A stretch of 51,096 nucleotides of DNA from Bacteroidales bacterium (lineage in GTDB: Bacteria; Bacteroidota; Bacteroidia; Bacteroidales; UBA4417): positions 1 through 51,096 of the forward strand of contig JADJGZ010000042.1 of NCBI GenBank assembly GCA_016707785.1, given 5' to 3'. The notes under the pieces were generated by a model that had not been told where the DNA came from, searched no databases, and was given only the letters and a program-made list of their open reading frames with translations. Positions 16,437-24,371 of the stretch are shown here, piece by piece (positions within the stretch are counted from its first letter, which is position 1; each line of letters starts with the position of its first letter). Made by a program: the position numbers and the translations under genes.

Positions 16437-16454
16437 TTGTTAAATGAATAACAA
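16437..16454. promoter_or_regulatory. Rex-like operator, downstream box
   Basis: TTGTTAA-ATGA-ATAACAA matches the Clostridia-type Rex consensus TTGTTAA-N4-TTAACAA at 13 of 14 half-site positions. It lies just after the expected transcription start (about 16457) and before the ATG of the first hydrogenase gene, a typical position for a repressor that blocks elongation or initiation. Confidence 0.6.
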
Positions 16455-16462
16455 TAATGAAG

Positions 16463-16470
16463 CAAATTTA
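16463..16470 (-). promoter_or_regulatory. -7 box of the proximal hydrogenase operon
   Basis: TAAATTTG on the minus strand matches the Bacteroidota -7 consensus TAnnTTTG. It sits exactly between the two Rex-like boxes. No convincing -33 TTG lies at the ideal 19-21 base spacing; that region is occupied by the upstream Rex-like box. Confidence 0.5.
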
Positions 16471-16480
16471 TGAATTTTCA

Positions 16481-16498
16481 TTGTTATTAAAATAACAA
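16481..16498. promoter_or_regulatory. Rex-like operator, upstream box
   Basis: TTGTTAT-TAAA-ATAACAA is a perfect inverted repeat; with flanking bases the arms reach nine bases (16480-16499). Its centre is 44 bases from that of the downstream box, close to four helical turns, which would place two bound dimers on the same face of DNA. It covers the expected -33 region. Confidence 0.6.
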
Positions 16499-16641
16499 TA
16501 CAGGTTTTTTTAGCCAGTAGTGATAATTTATAATCAATCTAAAAGAATATGAAGTAAAAGACTTGAAATTACAGGGAAATGGTACATAATTTATGATGAT
16601 GAATCCTGAAAATAAAGTATTTTTATCCCTCATTCTTTTGC

Positions 16642-17496
16642 ATGCCATACAGGTACTTCATTCAACTTTCATACGATGGTTCGTCCTATAGCGGATGGCA
16701 GATTCAGCCCAATGCCTTGACTATTCAGGCTCTTGTGGAGGATGGTTTGGGAAAACTACTCGGACAAAAAACTTCAGTGACCGGATGTGGCAGAACAGAT
16801 TCAGGTGTACATGCAAAGAAGTTTTTTGCTCACTTTGATGTGGAGAATCCTGTTTCATCACCTGAACAACTGGCGTATAAATTAGACCGGTTTCTTCCTG
16901 ATACTATCGGAATAGAGGCTGTAATTCCTGTTTCAGCAGGAAGTCATGCCCGCTTTAGCGCGGAATGGCGAGAATACCAATACACCATCATCCAGAAAAA
17001 GGATCCCTTCCTGATTTCAAAAGCTGCGCTAATTCCGTGGAAACTTGACCTGGATCTTATGAATAAAGGAGCCCAATCACTTATGCTTTATTCAGATTTT
17101 GAATGTTTCAGTAAAGTGAAAACCGATGTTTCTAATTTTCGTTGCAGGATTATCGCTGCTAATTGGACTCAATCAGGGCATATCCTGGTATTTCATGTCA
17201 GAGCGGACCGTTTCCTCAGGAATATGGTTAGGGCAATGGTTGGAACTTTGTTAGACTTGGGAAGAGGAAAAATCAATATGGATGATTTACATTCTATATT
17301 GGAGAGCCACGACAGAAGAAAAGCCGGAACTTCTGTTCCAGCAAAGGGTCTGGTTCTATGGGATGTAAATTACAAGGATGAAATATTTATTCAAAAAGCA
17401 GAATGGTTTTCATATGAGTGCCCTGATGAAATAGAATCCCATAATAATAACAACTCCAAGTTTCATCATGGTTCCGGCAAGGAAGCCTATGAATGA
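16642..17496 (+). CDS. truA: tRNA pseudouridine(38-40) synthase TruA
   Basis: 284 residues. TruA converts uridines 38-40 of the tRNA anticodon arm to pseudouridine. The catalytic Asp is D53 in GCGRTDSGVHA; the N-terminal YFIQLSYDGSSYSGWQ and the later RFLRNMVRAMVGTLLDLG are family blocks. The last 35 residues (from about residue 250, an Asn/His-rich tail) exceed the usual end. They are encoded on DNA that is antisense to the end of the DUF456 gene, with an 87-base tail-to-tail overlap, and are probably a dispensable read-out. Confidence 0.93.
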   Translation: MPYRYFIQLSYDGSSYSGWQIQPNALTIQALVEDGLGKLLGQKTSVTGCGRTDSGVHAKKFFAHFDVENPVSSPEQLAYKLDRFLPDTIGIEAVIPVSAGSHARFSAEWREYQYTIIQKKDPFLISKAALIPWKLDLDLMNKGAQSLMLYSDFECFSKVKTDVSNFRCRIIAANWTQSGHILVFHVRADRFLRNMVRAMVGTLLDLGRGKINMDDLHSILESHDRRKAGTSVPAKGLVLWDVNYKDEIFIQKAEWFSYECPDEIESHNNNNSKFHHGSGKEAYE

Positions 17497-17886
17497 GCCA
17501 ATGGCAGAACGCAGGGCAAGTTTATTATCCTGTCCATTGATGAGTTCTCCTAAGTAGGCTCCTACAAAAGGACCGATGATAATGCCAAACGGGGGGAAGA
17601 GAAAAAGTCCCAGTACCAGTCCTATGGTTGCTCCCCATGTTCCTCCTTTTGTTCCACCAAATCGTTTCGTTCCCCAAATGGGAATATAATAATCGGCCAG
17701 TACTACAATTGTGGTAACTATCGCCCATATGACCAGGAAATTCACTGAAAACGGTTCTTTCTCAGTGAATTGCAATAGCAACAAACTTCCATAGGCCAGG
17801 GGTGGACCAGGTAGTACCGGAAGCAAACATCCTGCTAATCCTGCAAGTAACAAAATGCTTCCTATAATGATCAGTGTAATATCCAT
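17410..17886 (-). CDS. DUF456 family small membrane protein
   Basis: 158 residues with five or so hydrophobic segments: residues 1-35 (ITLIIIGSILLLAGLAGCLLPVLPGPPLAYG), about 50-70, 85-115 with the glycine-rich GGTKGGTWGATIGLVLGLFL, and a C-terminal segment ending in VVIIMGFYFIRALI. The glycine-zipper-like middle and the PxLPGPPL motif are typical of DUF456. The function of the family is unknown. Its 3' end overlaps that of truA on the other strand. Confidence 0.85.
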   Translation of the reverse strand: MDITLIIIGSILLLAGLAGCLLPVLPGPPLAYGSLLLLQFTEKEPFSVNFLVIWAIVTTIVVLADYYIPIWGTKRFGGTKGGTWGATIGLVLGLFLFPPFGIIIGPFVGAYLGELINGQDNKLALRSAIGSFIGFLAGTMMKLGVVIIMGFYFIRALI

Positions 17887-17952
17887 TGCTAATAAATCAG
17901 AGAGTGTAAATATGTTTTCGATTTTCTGAACGGAAAATTTTCAGGGAAGTGC

Positions 17953-17960
17953 TATATTTG
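17953..17960 (+). promoter_or_regulatory. -7 box upstream of lipoprotein-msrB pair
   Basis: TATATTTG fits TAnnTTTG. It lies about 100 bases before the ATG at 18064 and directly before an in-frame GTG at 17962, so the GTG cannot be the translation start if this promoter is used. No clear -33 element is visible. Confidence 0.4.
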
Positions 17961-18063
17961 TGTGACATCAATATTACATATTTTAGAAATATCAGTCAAG
18001 ATCAACACTTTTCCTGGCATTAATTTTGATAATTCTCCCACCATCCTTTCATTTCCAATCTAT

Positions 18064-19116
18064 ATGAAAAAAACACAGATTACACTAAGCACAGGCATCT
18101 CAATGCTTCTTTTCATCACATTATTTTATTCATGCAGTACCAGGAGTATTCCGATGAAATTACTGGTCCCTGCTGAGGTTACTATTCCAAAGGATGTTCA
18201 ATCAATTGCGATTTTAAACCATTCTCTCCCGGCTAAACAGGAGCAGTTTATTAATATCCTTGAGGGGTTCATCACAGGAGAATCGATTCTCGCTGACCGT
18301 GAAGGTTCTTTTCAGTGCATCAGGGGAGTGGAAGCCAGGTTGAATGAATCTCCCAGAGTGAAAGCCTTTGCACTTGAAACTGATGCATACAGAGGGACAG
18401 GGACGCGCCAATTCCCGGAATTCCTTGATTGGGAGACAATTGATGCCCTTTGTGATCAATATAAAGTTGACGCTATACTCTCACTTGAAACTTTCGATTC
18501 TGATTTCGGCATCAAAAAACATACTTCTGAATACAAGGAAAAAGTGAATGGGAGGGAAGTAAAGAAAACCGAGTACCATGCAGATTTACGAATAGATGTC
18601 AATTCAGGATGGAGGTTTTATGACCGGAAAAACAGGAATATGATTGACCAGGTAAGTTTCTCTGACAGGAAAGAATGGAGTGGCAGCGGAAAAACTGAAC
18701 AGGGCGCCCTTAATGATCTTCCATCAAAAAGAAGGGCTATCAATGAATCAGGCAGGTTTGCCGGTTTTCAGATGGCCAATCGCATCTCCCCCAACTGGCG
18801 GACTGAAACCCGGACTTATTTTGTGAAGGGTAATGAGGATCTCAAGGCAGCAAAAGTCCAGGTGAAATTCAATAATTGGGATGAAGCTATTAATATTTGG
18901 AAGAAACTTAGTGAAAACAAAGATCCGAAGATAGCAGGCAGGGCTTGTTATAACCTTGCTCTGGCATCTGAAATGAAAGGGAATATGGATATCGCCATTG
19001 TTTGGGCAGAAAAAGCCATGAAAGTTTACCATGTGAAGAAAGCACGCAACTATGTCGATGTACTCTATACCAGGAAAGACAATGAATTGAGATTGGATAA
19101 ACAAATGAACCGATGA
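18064..19116 (+). CDS. Lipoprotein with C-terminal TPR-like region (DUF6340-like)
   Basis: 350 residues from the ATG at 18064. The N-terminus is a lipoprotein signal (MKKTQITLSTGISMLLFITLFYSC, then STRS), so the product should be anchored to a membrane by the Cys. The middle (DALCDQYKVDAILSLETFDSD) resembles Bacteroidota proteins of the DUF6340 type. The last 90 residues look like two TPR-type helix pairs (VKFNNWDEAINIWKKLSE and GRACYNLALASEMKGNMDIAIVWAEKAM). Its stop overlaps the msrB start (ATGA), so the two are co-translated. Function unknown. Confidence 0.75.
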   Translation: MKKTQITLSTGISMLLFITLFYSCSTRSIPMKLLVPAEVTIPKDVQSIAILNHSLPAKQEQFINILEGFITGESILADREGSFQCIRGVEARLNESPRVKAFALETDAYRGTGTRQFPEFLDWETIDALCDQYKVDAILSLETFDSDFGIKKHTSEYKEKVNGREVKKTEYHADLRIDVNSGWRFYDRKNRNMIDQVSFSDRKEWSGSGKTEQGALNDLPSKRRAINESGRFAGFQMANRISPNWRTETRTYFVKGNEDLKAAKVQVKFNNWDEAINIWKKLSENKDPKIAGRACYNLALASEMKGNMDIAIVWAEKAMKVYHVKKARNYVDVLYTRKDNELRLDKQMNR

Positions 19117-19640
19117 GAATGAACAAAAAGACAGCTAAAATGCTTGGTATATTAAAATTCATACTGATGATCATACTGCTTGGGTCGGGCTTATATGCCT
19201 GCAGCCAGAAATCAGTAGATTCAACGAAGAATAACAATAACCAGATGGAATACGAGATAAGCAAAACAGATGCTGAGTGGAAAAAGGAACTTAGTCCAAC
19301 TCAGTTTGAGGTTCTTAGAAACAAAGCCACGGAAAGACCTTATACAGGCATTTATGATAAGTTTAACAAGCCTGGTACTTACTATTGTGCAGCTTGCGGT
19401 GCAGAGTTGTTCAAATCGAGTACCAAGTTTGATGCAGGTTGTGGTTGGCCTTCCTTCTACGATCCTTCAAAACCCCACCAGGTAAAAGAAATCCCTGACA
19501 ACAGCCATGGTATGGTTAGGATGGAAGTGGTATGCGCCAAATGCGGAGGACACCTGGGTCATGTTTTTGACGATGGACCGGAACCTACAGGGAAACGTTA
19601 TTGTATCAATTCTGTCAGTCTTGAATTCAGAACTGAATAG
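19113..19640 (+). CDS. msrB: Peptide-methionine (R)-S-oxide reductase MsrB, lipoprotein form
   Basis: 175 residues. Residues 1-30 are a lipoprotein signal ending in GLYAC, so the enzyme probably acts in the cell envelope. The MsrB domain has the two zinc CxxC pairs (CAAC at 92-95, CAKC at 141-144), the GCGWPSFYDP block, GHLGHVFDDGP, and the catalytic C164 in RYCINSVSLEF. It reduces methionine-R-sulfoxide in damaged proteins. It overlaps the upstream lipoprotein gene by four bases. An alternative ATG at 19119 changes only two residues. Confidence 0.95.
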   Translation: MRMNKKTAKMLGILKFILMIILLGSGLYACSQKSVDSTKNNNNQMEYEISKTDAEWKKELSPTQFEVLRNKATERPYTGIYDKFNKPGTYYCAACGAELFKSSTKFDAGCGWPSFYDPSKPHQVKEIPDNSHGMVRMEVVCAKCGGHLGHVFDDGPEPTGKRYCINSVSLEFRTE

Positions 19641-19664
19641 TAGGTTTTTACTTTGATCAACAAA

Positions 19665-20513
19665 TTACCCAATTTCAGTGAGGTGATATTCAACCAGTCC
19701 ATCGATAGGTGCTTGAATAATTCTGCCTACATGTGACCCGAATTCCTGTCCTACTTCATGCAGAAATTCCTGGTAGTGGTAAGCTACTGATCCCACGAAA
19801 TGGATGGGAACACTTTGGTGATGCGGGTAACACGCTACCTGGTAGGTGAAGAATTGTCTGAAATTATGCAGGATAAGTTCCCTGATAAAGCTATGCTCGC
19901 GATTGTTATAGATGAATGTTGAGAATGATGCCAGAAATCGGCTTGGAGCAGGTTTGTTATATACCGAATCGAGGATGCTTTCCATACTCATCGGGTATTG
20001 GTCGATAAGCTTTTTTGTCAGTTCTTCAGGGAGTTCCTTATGCAGATACGCTGAAATCAGGTTTTTTCCCATAAAAGCTCCACTTCCTTCATCCCCAAAA
20101 AAGAAGCCCAATGAAAATATGTGGTCTGTGATCATTTTCCCATCATAATAACATGAATTGGATCCTGTTCCCAGAATAGCTGCAATACCTGCATCATTTC
20201 CACATAATGCTCGTGCGGCACCTAAAAGGTCATGGTCAATAGAAATTCTTGCTGAAGGAAATACCTTTTCGAGAGCAGATTCTACTACTTGATTTTTATT
20301 GGCAGTTGAACATCCTGCTCCGTAATAATATATTTTGCTGACTCCTGTATTGTCAATATATGGTTGCAATTCTTTCCAGAGTATTGATTCAATCTCTTCG
20401 CTTCCAAGTAAGTATGGGTTAAATCCTGTAGTTTGAACTTGTTTATATTCTTGTCCATCCCTGAGTAATCGCCAATCTGTTTTGGTTGATCCCCCATCTG
20501 CAATAAGAATCAT
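19665..20513 (-). CDS. BadF/BadG-type ATPase, N-acetylglucosamine kinase-like
   Basis: 282 residues from the ATG at 20513; an upstream in-frame TTG is less likely. It is an ASKHA-fold sugar kinase: phosphate-1 loop MILIADGGSTKTDW, the ILGTGSNSCYY adenosine/phosphate-2 region near residue 115, and GDEGSGAFMGKNLI near residue 140. This matches eukaryotic-type N-acetylglucosamine kinases and BadF ATPases; the sugar specificity cannot be read from sequence. In Bacteroidota it may serve amino-sugar or peptidoglycan recycling. It is the last gene of a minus-strand row with dgkA, yaaA and an AlbA_2 gene. Confidence 0.8.
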   Translation of the reverse strand: MILIADGGSTKTDWRLLRDGQEYKQVQTTGFNPYLLGSEEIESILWKELQPYIDNTGVSKIYYYGAGCSTANKNQVVESALEKVFPSARISIDHDLLGAARALCGNDAGIAAILGTGSNSCYYDGKMITDHIFSLGFFFGDEGSGAFMGKNLISAYLHKELPEELTKKLIDQYPMSMESILDSVYNKPAPSRFLASFSTFIYNNREHSFIRELILHNFRQFFTYQVACYPHHQSVPIHFVGSVAYHYQEFLHEVGQEFGSHVGRIIQAPIDGLVEYHLTEIG

Positions 20514-20600
20514 TTTAATGTATGTTAATGAATAATTCAATGAAATTATTAATCCCTGGAATCTATTGAATTCTTAATGATTTGGTCAACTAAAAAGAAC

Positions 20601-20975
20601 TTAAAGATTAAAGAGAGCGATAAAATAAGGTACAAAGATAATCAGACCAATGATCACTGCAATAAATGAAACGATGAGTACTGCCCCGGCGGCCGTATCT
20701 TTAACCCTTTTTATTCCCTCATTTAAGCCAGGATGTAAGGTGTCGCACAGTTTTTCGATGGCTGTATTCATTGCTTCCATTCCCAGAACAGCCCCAATAC
20801 ATATTAATACAACGCACCATTCAATGGTGTTCACACTGAAAAATGCTGACAATAGAAGGGCTATAATAGCAATGATTATCTGTACCCATGCATTTTGCTG
20901 GGTTTTAAGAAAGTACTTTATCCCGGCAAAAGCAAATCCAAAACTTCTGAACTGTTTTTTAATAGAGAATTTCAT
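20601..20975 (-). CDS. dgkA: Diacylglycerol kinase family (DgkA/undecaprenol kinase) membrane protein
   Basis: 124 residues with three membrane helices. The family signature EAMNTAIEKLCD lies near residue 68, and KDTAAGAVL near residue 92 is the second conserved block. The amphipathic N-terminus (FRSFGFAFAGIKYFLKTQQNAW) is typical. It phosphorylates diacylglycerol or undecaprenol at the inner membrane; which of the two is not decided by sequence. It follows yaaA by nine bases. Confidence 0.9.
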   Translation of the reverse strand: MKFSIKKQFRSFGFAFAGIKYFLKTQQNAWVQIIIAIIALLLSAFFSVNTIEWCVVLICIGAVLGMEAMNTAIEKLCDTLHPGLNEGIKRVKDTAAGAVLIVSFIAVIIGLIIFVPYFIALFNL

Positions 20976-20984
20976 TTTGAATGT

Positions 20985-21764
20985 TTAAACCTGTGACTGT
21001 CCCCTGGTAAAAACCCAGTTGGAGGAATTTGATAATGCTGCATTAAAAATGTATCCCGCATCATCAAAGGCTTTTAAATGTTCAGGATCAGAGATATTGT
21101 GCCGGATGATAAACCTTGCCATCATTCCCCTTGCTCTTTTTGCAAAAAAGCTGAGGACTTTGTATTCATCTCCTTTTTGTTCCTTAAAAACAGGGGTAAT
21201 GACCCTTATGTTTTTAAGTTTTTTATCGATCACCTTATAATATTCCTGGGATGCGAGGTTGATAACCAATGGATTATCCTGTGTTTCCAACTCCTTCAGG
21301 ATCAGGTTAGCCGGCTGTTTTCCCCAAAATTGATAAAGGTCTTTATGCTTGTTAATCGCAAAAGGAATTCCCATTTCCATCCTGTATGGTACAATCAGGT
21401 CCAGTGGCCTTAATACACCATAGAGTCCGGATAAGATTCGGATGTGTTCCTGGGCAAAATGGATTTCGGTTGAAGTCATTGAACCTGCTTCAAGTCCATC
21501 ATAAACATCCCCATCGAAAGCAAATATAGCTTGTTTCCCATGCCCTGGCTCTGTAGCCAGGTGCCAGACAGAATACCTTCCGGCATTGAGAAGGGCAAGT
21601 TGTGGAGAGATATTCAGTAAGCGGGCTAACTTAACAGGGCCCAGTTTTTTCAATTTAGCAGCCAATAATCTCGCTTTCTCTCCAAATTGAGGCAGGGTAT
21701 AATCCGAGACGGGGCTATTCGAATCAAAATTAAGGCTTTTGGCTGGAGAGAGTACTACAATCAT
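20985..21764 (-). CDS. yaaA: YaaA-family peroxide stress protein
   Basis: 259 residues of the YaaA (DUF328/UPF0246) family. The N-terminus MIVVLSPAKSLNF carries the conserved Lys; AIFAFDGDVYDGLEA, LSGLYGVLRPLDLIVPYRMEMG and INLASQEYYKVI are family blocks. In E. coli YaaA limits free iron during peroxide stress and binds DNA. It starts inside the last four bases of the AlbA_2 gene, which indicates translational coupling. Confidence 0.93.
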   Translation of the reverse strand: MIVVLSPAKSLNFDSNSPVSDYTLPQFGEKARLLAAKLKKLGPVKLARLLNISPQLALLNAGRYSVWHLATEPGHGKQAIFAFDGDVYDGLEAGSMTSTEIHFAQEHIRILSGLYGVLRPLDLIVPYRMEMGIPFAINKHKDLYQFWGKQPANLILKELETQDNPLVINLASQEYYKVIDKKLKNIRVITPVFKEQKGDEYKVLSFFAKRARGMMARFIIRHNISDPEHLKAFDDAGYIFNAALSNSSNWVFTRGQSQV

Positions 21765-22504
21765 GTCTTGGTTTTGCTGGACGAAACCTGAAGTATTTGT
21801 GTTTTTCTTTCTTCAGGTGTCATCGAGAGGTATTTGTCAGATAATGAATAAGATGTGCCACTCTCTGAGAAGATAATGCCAAGCATATCAATGGCCAGGA
21901 ATCCTGCTACAATATTTTCGGCTTCTCTTCGCGCAAGTCCTGTAAGTTTACAATACCTTGTCAATGTTATTGAAGGGTTCTCTTCAAGGAAATGGAGGAG
22001 AGTCATCTCATGCTGAGAATAACGAATAAATACTCCTGCCGGGTTTTTCTTCCATTTATAGGCTTTAATCCAGACACTGTTTACTGTAAAGTTTTCATCT
22101 TTCACCCGGATGTAGGCCAGGTATTGTTTATTCTTATCAGGTGCCAGGTAAAGTTCTCCTTCACTTTTTTGAACAATAATTTCCAAAACTTTTCTTCCAT
22201 CGATGGTCCATTCCTTAACCTCAAATGGAACCTGGGGCTTGGTATAAAGTTCTGATGCTGCCTGCACCATATAGAATTCTTCCTCACTTCTAACCCCGGC
22301 GATACTGCCGTTATCCTTAACCCCAATAAGTAATCTGCCCCCATCGGTATTGGCAAAAGCTACCAATGTGCGGGCAATTTTTCTTGAATCATTGATCCCA
22401 AATTTGAAATCAAGTTGCTGATGCTCTCCCTGGGATATCAATTTCCGGATATGCCCATCTGAAGGTTCTGCCTGGTGTGTGATCCGGGAATGTTGTTGAG
22501 GCAT
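21761..22504 (-). CDS. AlbA_2 (Schlafen-like) domain ATP-binding protein
   Basis: 247 residues. Residues 15-110 are an AlbA_2 domain: QQLDFKFGINDSRKIARTLVAFANTDGGRLLIGVKDNG, with the usual GGxLxxGVxDxG core. The C-terminal part looks like a winged-helix region (NPSITLTRYCKLTGLARREAENIVAGFLAI). Such proteins are thought to bind nucleic acid or nucleotides and are common in Bacteroidota; the role is unknown. It is first in the row leading to yaaA, dgkA and the sugar kinase gene. Confidence 0.8.
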   Translation of the reverse strand: MPQQHSRITHQAEPSDGHIRKLISQGEHQQLDFKFGINDSRKIARTLVAFANTDGGRLLIGVKDNGSIAGVRSEEEFYMVQAASELYTKPQVPFEVKEWTIDGRKVLEIIVQKSEGELYLAPDKNKQYLAYIRVKDENFTVNSVWIKAYKWKKNPAGVFIRYSQHEMTLLHFLEENPSITLTRYCKLTGLARREAENIVAGFLAIDMLGIIFSESGTSYSLSDKYLSMTPEERKTQILQVSSSKTKT

Positions 22505-22566
22505 AACAGGAAACGAATTTAGTAGTGTTAAAGAATAGGAAATTTATTGTTGGCTGAGATAATTGA

Positions 22567-23820
22567 TTATTTGTTAGGAAATTTTGGAAGGTATTCTTTC
22601 ATCATGTCTTTATGGACCATGATATCCATGATTTTCAGTTTAATATAGTCTTCATGGAAGAAATAGTATCCGAAATTGGCATTTTTCTCTCTGCCACCGG
22701 TCCGGCTGCCTGCTCCTGAATCCTTTACGAGAAACCAGGTAGTTCCGTCTTTTTCAAGATATCCTACCACATGCATTCCATGGTCATCGGTTGTTGTTTC
22801 ATTACTAAACCTGAATTGGCGTGCATTTTCATCAATATTTGCTGATGGGATGTCAAAAGTTGGTACGATAGCAGCATTTGCTTCCCTGGCTAAAAATCCA
22901 GCCTCTGAAACATCTCCCCCGATGGCAAAAGTATACCCTTTGGAAATAGCATTCCTGATTACTTTCATGTAATCATCCAGGGGTAAGTTATAATAATCCT
23001 TATTATGCCACCAGTTATCAGGAACTTCATATTCAACTTTCTGCCAATAAGGTTGCTGCATATAGCTCATTACATCACAATAATCATCAGGGTTCATTTT
23101 CAGGTAATCGGATAGATATTGGGCCGGAGTATAAGTTTTCCCATCAACGGTAACAACTGTTGGCGGTTCACCCATATAATGATTGAGAATACTCTTGAAA
23201 TTACTGATAACAGCAGCTTTATCCCACAGATTATTCTTTTTAACGAAATCAGCATATCCTTTCAATTCCTCGAACATTTTCTCATGGGAATAGAAAGACT
23301 GGCCATTTAATAATCCTGTATAAGCTTCATAGGGAATACAGCCTGTTTTTCTCCATATTTTCGTCACGGCGTTACCTTCAGAACCTTCTCCGAAAAACAT
23401 CTCACCCCGGGTATCAACCCAGGCTTCCGCCCGTTCCAGGTATTCACAATACACAGTATACATCTCAGAGATTCGCACTTTTTTCCCACTGAGCCGATAA
23501 GCTTCTGATTCAAGAAATGATGTAGTGGAAAAACTCCAGCAGGTATTGGTATTTCCCTGGGAAATAGGGGGATTATGCCAATAGGTTTTGAAATCATCCT
23601 TTGATTTTGGGATCTTAAGATTTGCAGGATCTGCTTTAAATGTTTTTTTCTCTTTAGCAATTACCCTGGAGGATTCAAATTCCTCAACACCCTTCAGAAT
23701 AGAGTTCTGAAAATATCCTGGTTCGTAAACTTTGAATATCCCTTTATTCGGGACAGGTTGCTGTGCATTAATAACGAAAATCAGGCTGAGAAATAAAAAT
23801 AGCAGGATGGCTCTTTTCAT
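22567..23820 (-). CDS. Secreted C1-family (papain/bleomycin hydrolase-like) cysteine peptidase
   Basis: 417 residues with a signal peptide (MKRAILLFLFLSLIFVINAQ). The catalytic Cys is in QGNTNTCWSFSTTSFLESE near residue 94, the oxyanion Gln is in PPISQGN just before it, and the His is in DHGMHVVGYL near residue 345. The third catalytic position, normally Asn in NSWG, is Asp here (FLVKDSGAG); the codon is GAT on inspection. The large insert between Cys and His resembles bleomycin hydrolase/aminopeptidase C enzymes. It probably digests peptides in the periplasm or outside. The gene stands alone. Confidence 0.88.
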   Translation of the reverse strand: MKRAILLFLFLSLIFVINAQQPVPNKGIFKVYEPGYFQNSILKGVEEFESSRVIAKEKKTFKADPANLKIPKSKDDFKTYWHNPPISQGNTNTCWSFSTTSFLESEAYRLSGKKVRISEMYTVYCEYLERAEAWVDTRGEMFFGEGSEGNAVTKIWRKTGCIPYEAYTGLLNGQSFYSHEKMFEELKGYADFVKKNNLWDKAAVISNFKSILNHYMGEPPTVVTVDGKTYTPAQYLSDYLKMNPDDYCDVMSYMQQPYWQKVEYEVPDNWWHNKDYYNLPLDDYMKVIRNAISKGYTFAIGGDVSEAGFLAREANAAIVPTFDIPSANIDENARQFRFSNETTTDDHGMHVVGYLEKDGTTWFLVKDSGAGSRTGGREKNANFGYYFFHEDYIKLKIMDIMVHKDMMKEYLPKFPNK

Positions 23821-23884
23821 TGGTTTATGGTTTGATGAAGAATTGGATAAATGTAAAAGTCAAAAAATCAGTTTATGATGATGA

Positions 23885-24343
23885 CTATAAGAAAACAATA
23901 TTATTCCTTACAGTTATTTTTTCACAGTAATGACATTGTAATTTTAAGGTTTCCTTATCTATCACTGTGAACCGGGTTGAAATTTGTTCAACATTCGTGA
24001 TACAATTGGGGTTGAAACATTTCACAATATTTACAATCGTATCAGGAACCTGGACCTGTTTTTTTGAAATTACTTCAAAATCCCGAATCTCAATAATCGT
24101 GGCTGTTGGGGCAACCAAAGCTATTTTGTTGATTTCATTTTTATCGAAAAATGTGTTGCTAACCTTAATCAGGCCCTTCCTGCCATGTTTCTTGCTGACA
24201 AGGTTGTCGCCAAAAAGCACCTGGTTCTTATTGTTTTCTATATCCAGGATATGAAGGACTTTAAAAACATTGTTTGCTGGAATATGATCAATAACAGTCC
24301 CGTTTTCAATGGCTGTTACATTAAGTTGTTTCTTATTTTCCAT
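23885..24343 (-). CDS. pyrI: Aspartate carbamoyltransferase regulatory chain PyrI
   Basis: 152 residues from the ATG at 24343; an in-frame TTG 15 bases upstream is less likely. The allosteric nucleotide-binding domain starts NVTAIENGTVIDHIPA, and the zinc domain has CFNPNC and CHYC ligand pairs. PyrI holds PyrB trimers together and senses ATP and CTP in the first committed step of pyrimidine synthesis. It lies 28 bases after pyrB, the usual order. Confidence 0.95.
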   Translation of the reverse strand: MENKKQLNVTAIENGTVIDHIPANNVFKVLHILDIENNKNQVLFGDNLVSKKHGRKGLIKVSNTFFDKNEINKIALVAPTATIIEIRDFEVISKKQVQVPDTIVNIVKCFNPNCITNVEQISTRFTVIDKETLKLQCHYCEKITVRNNIVFL

Positions 24344-24371
24344 TTGAAATAAATTCAATTATTATACTCAG

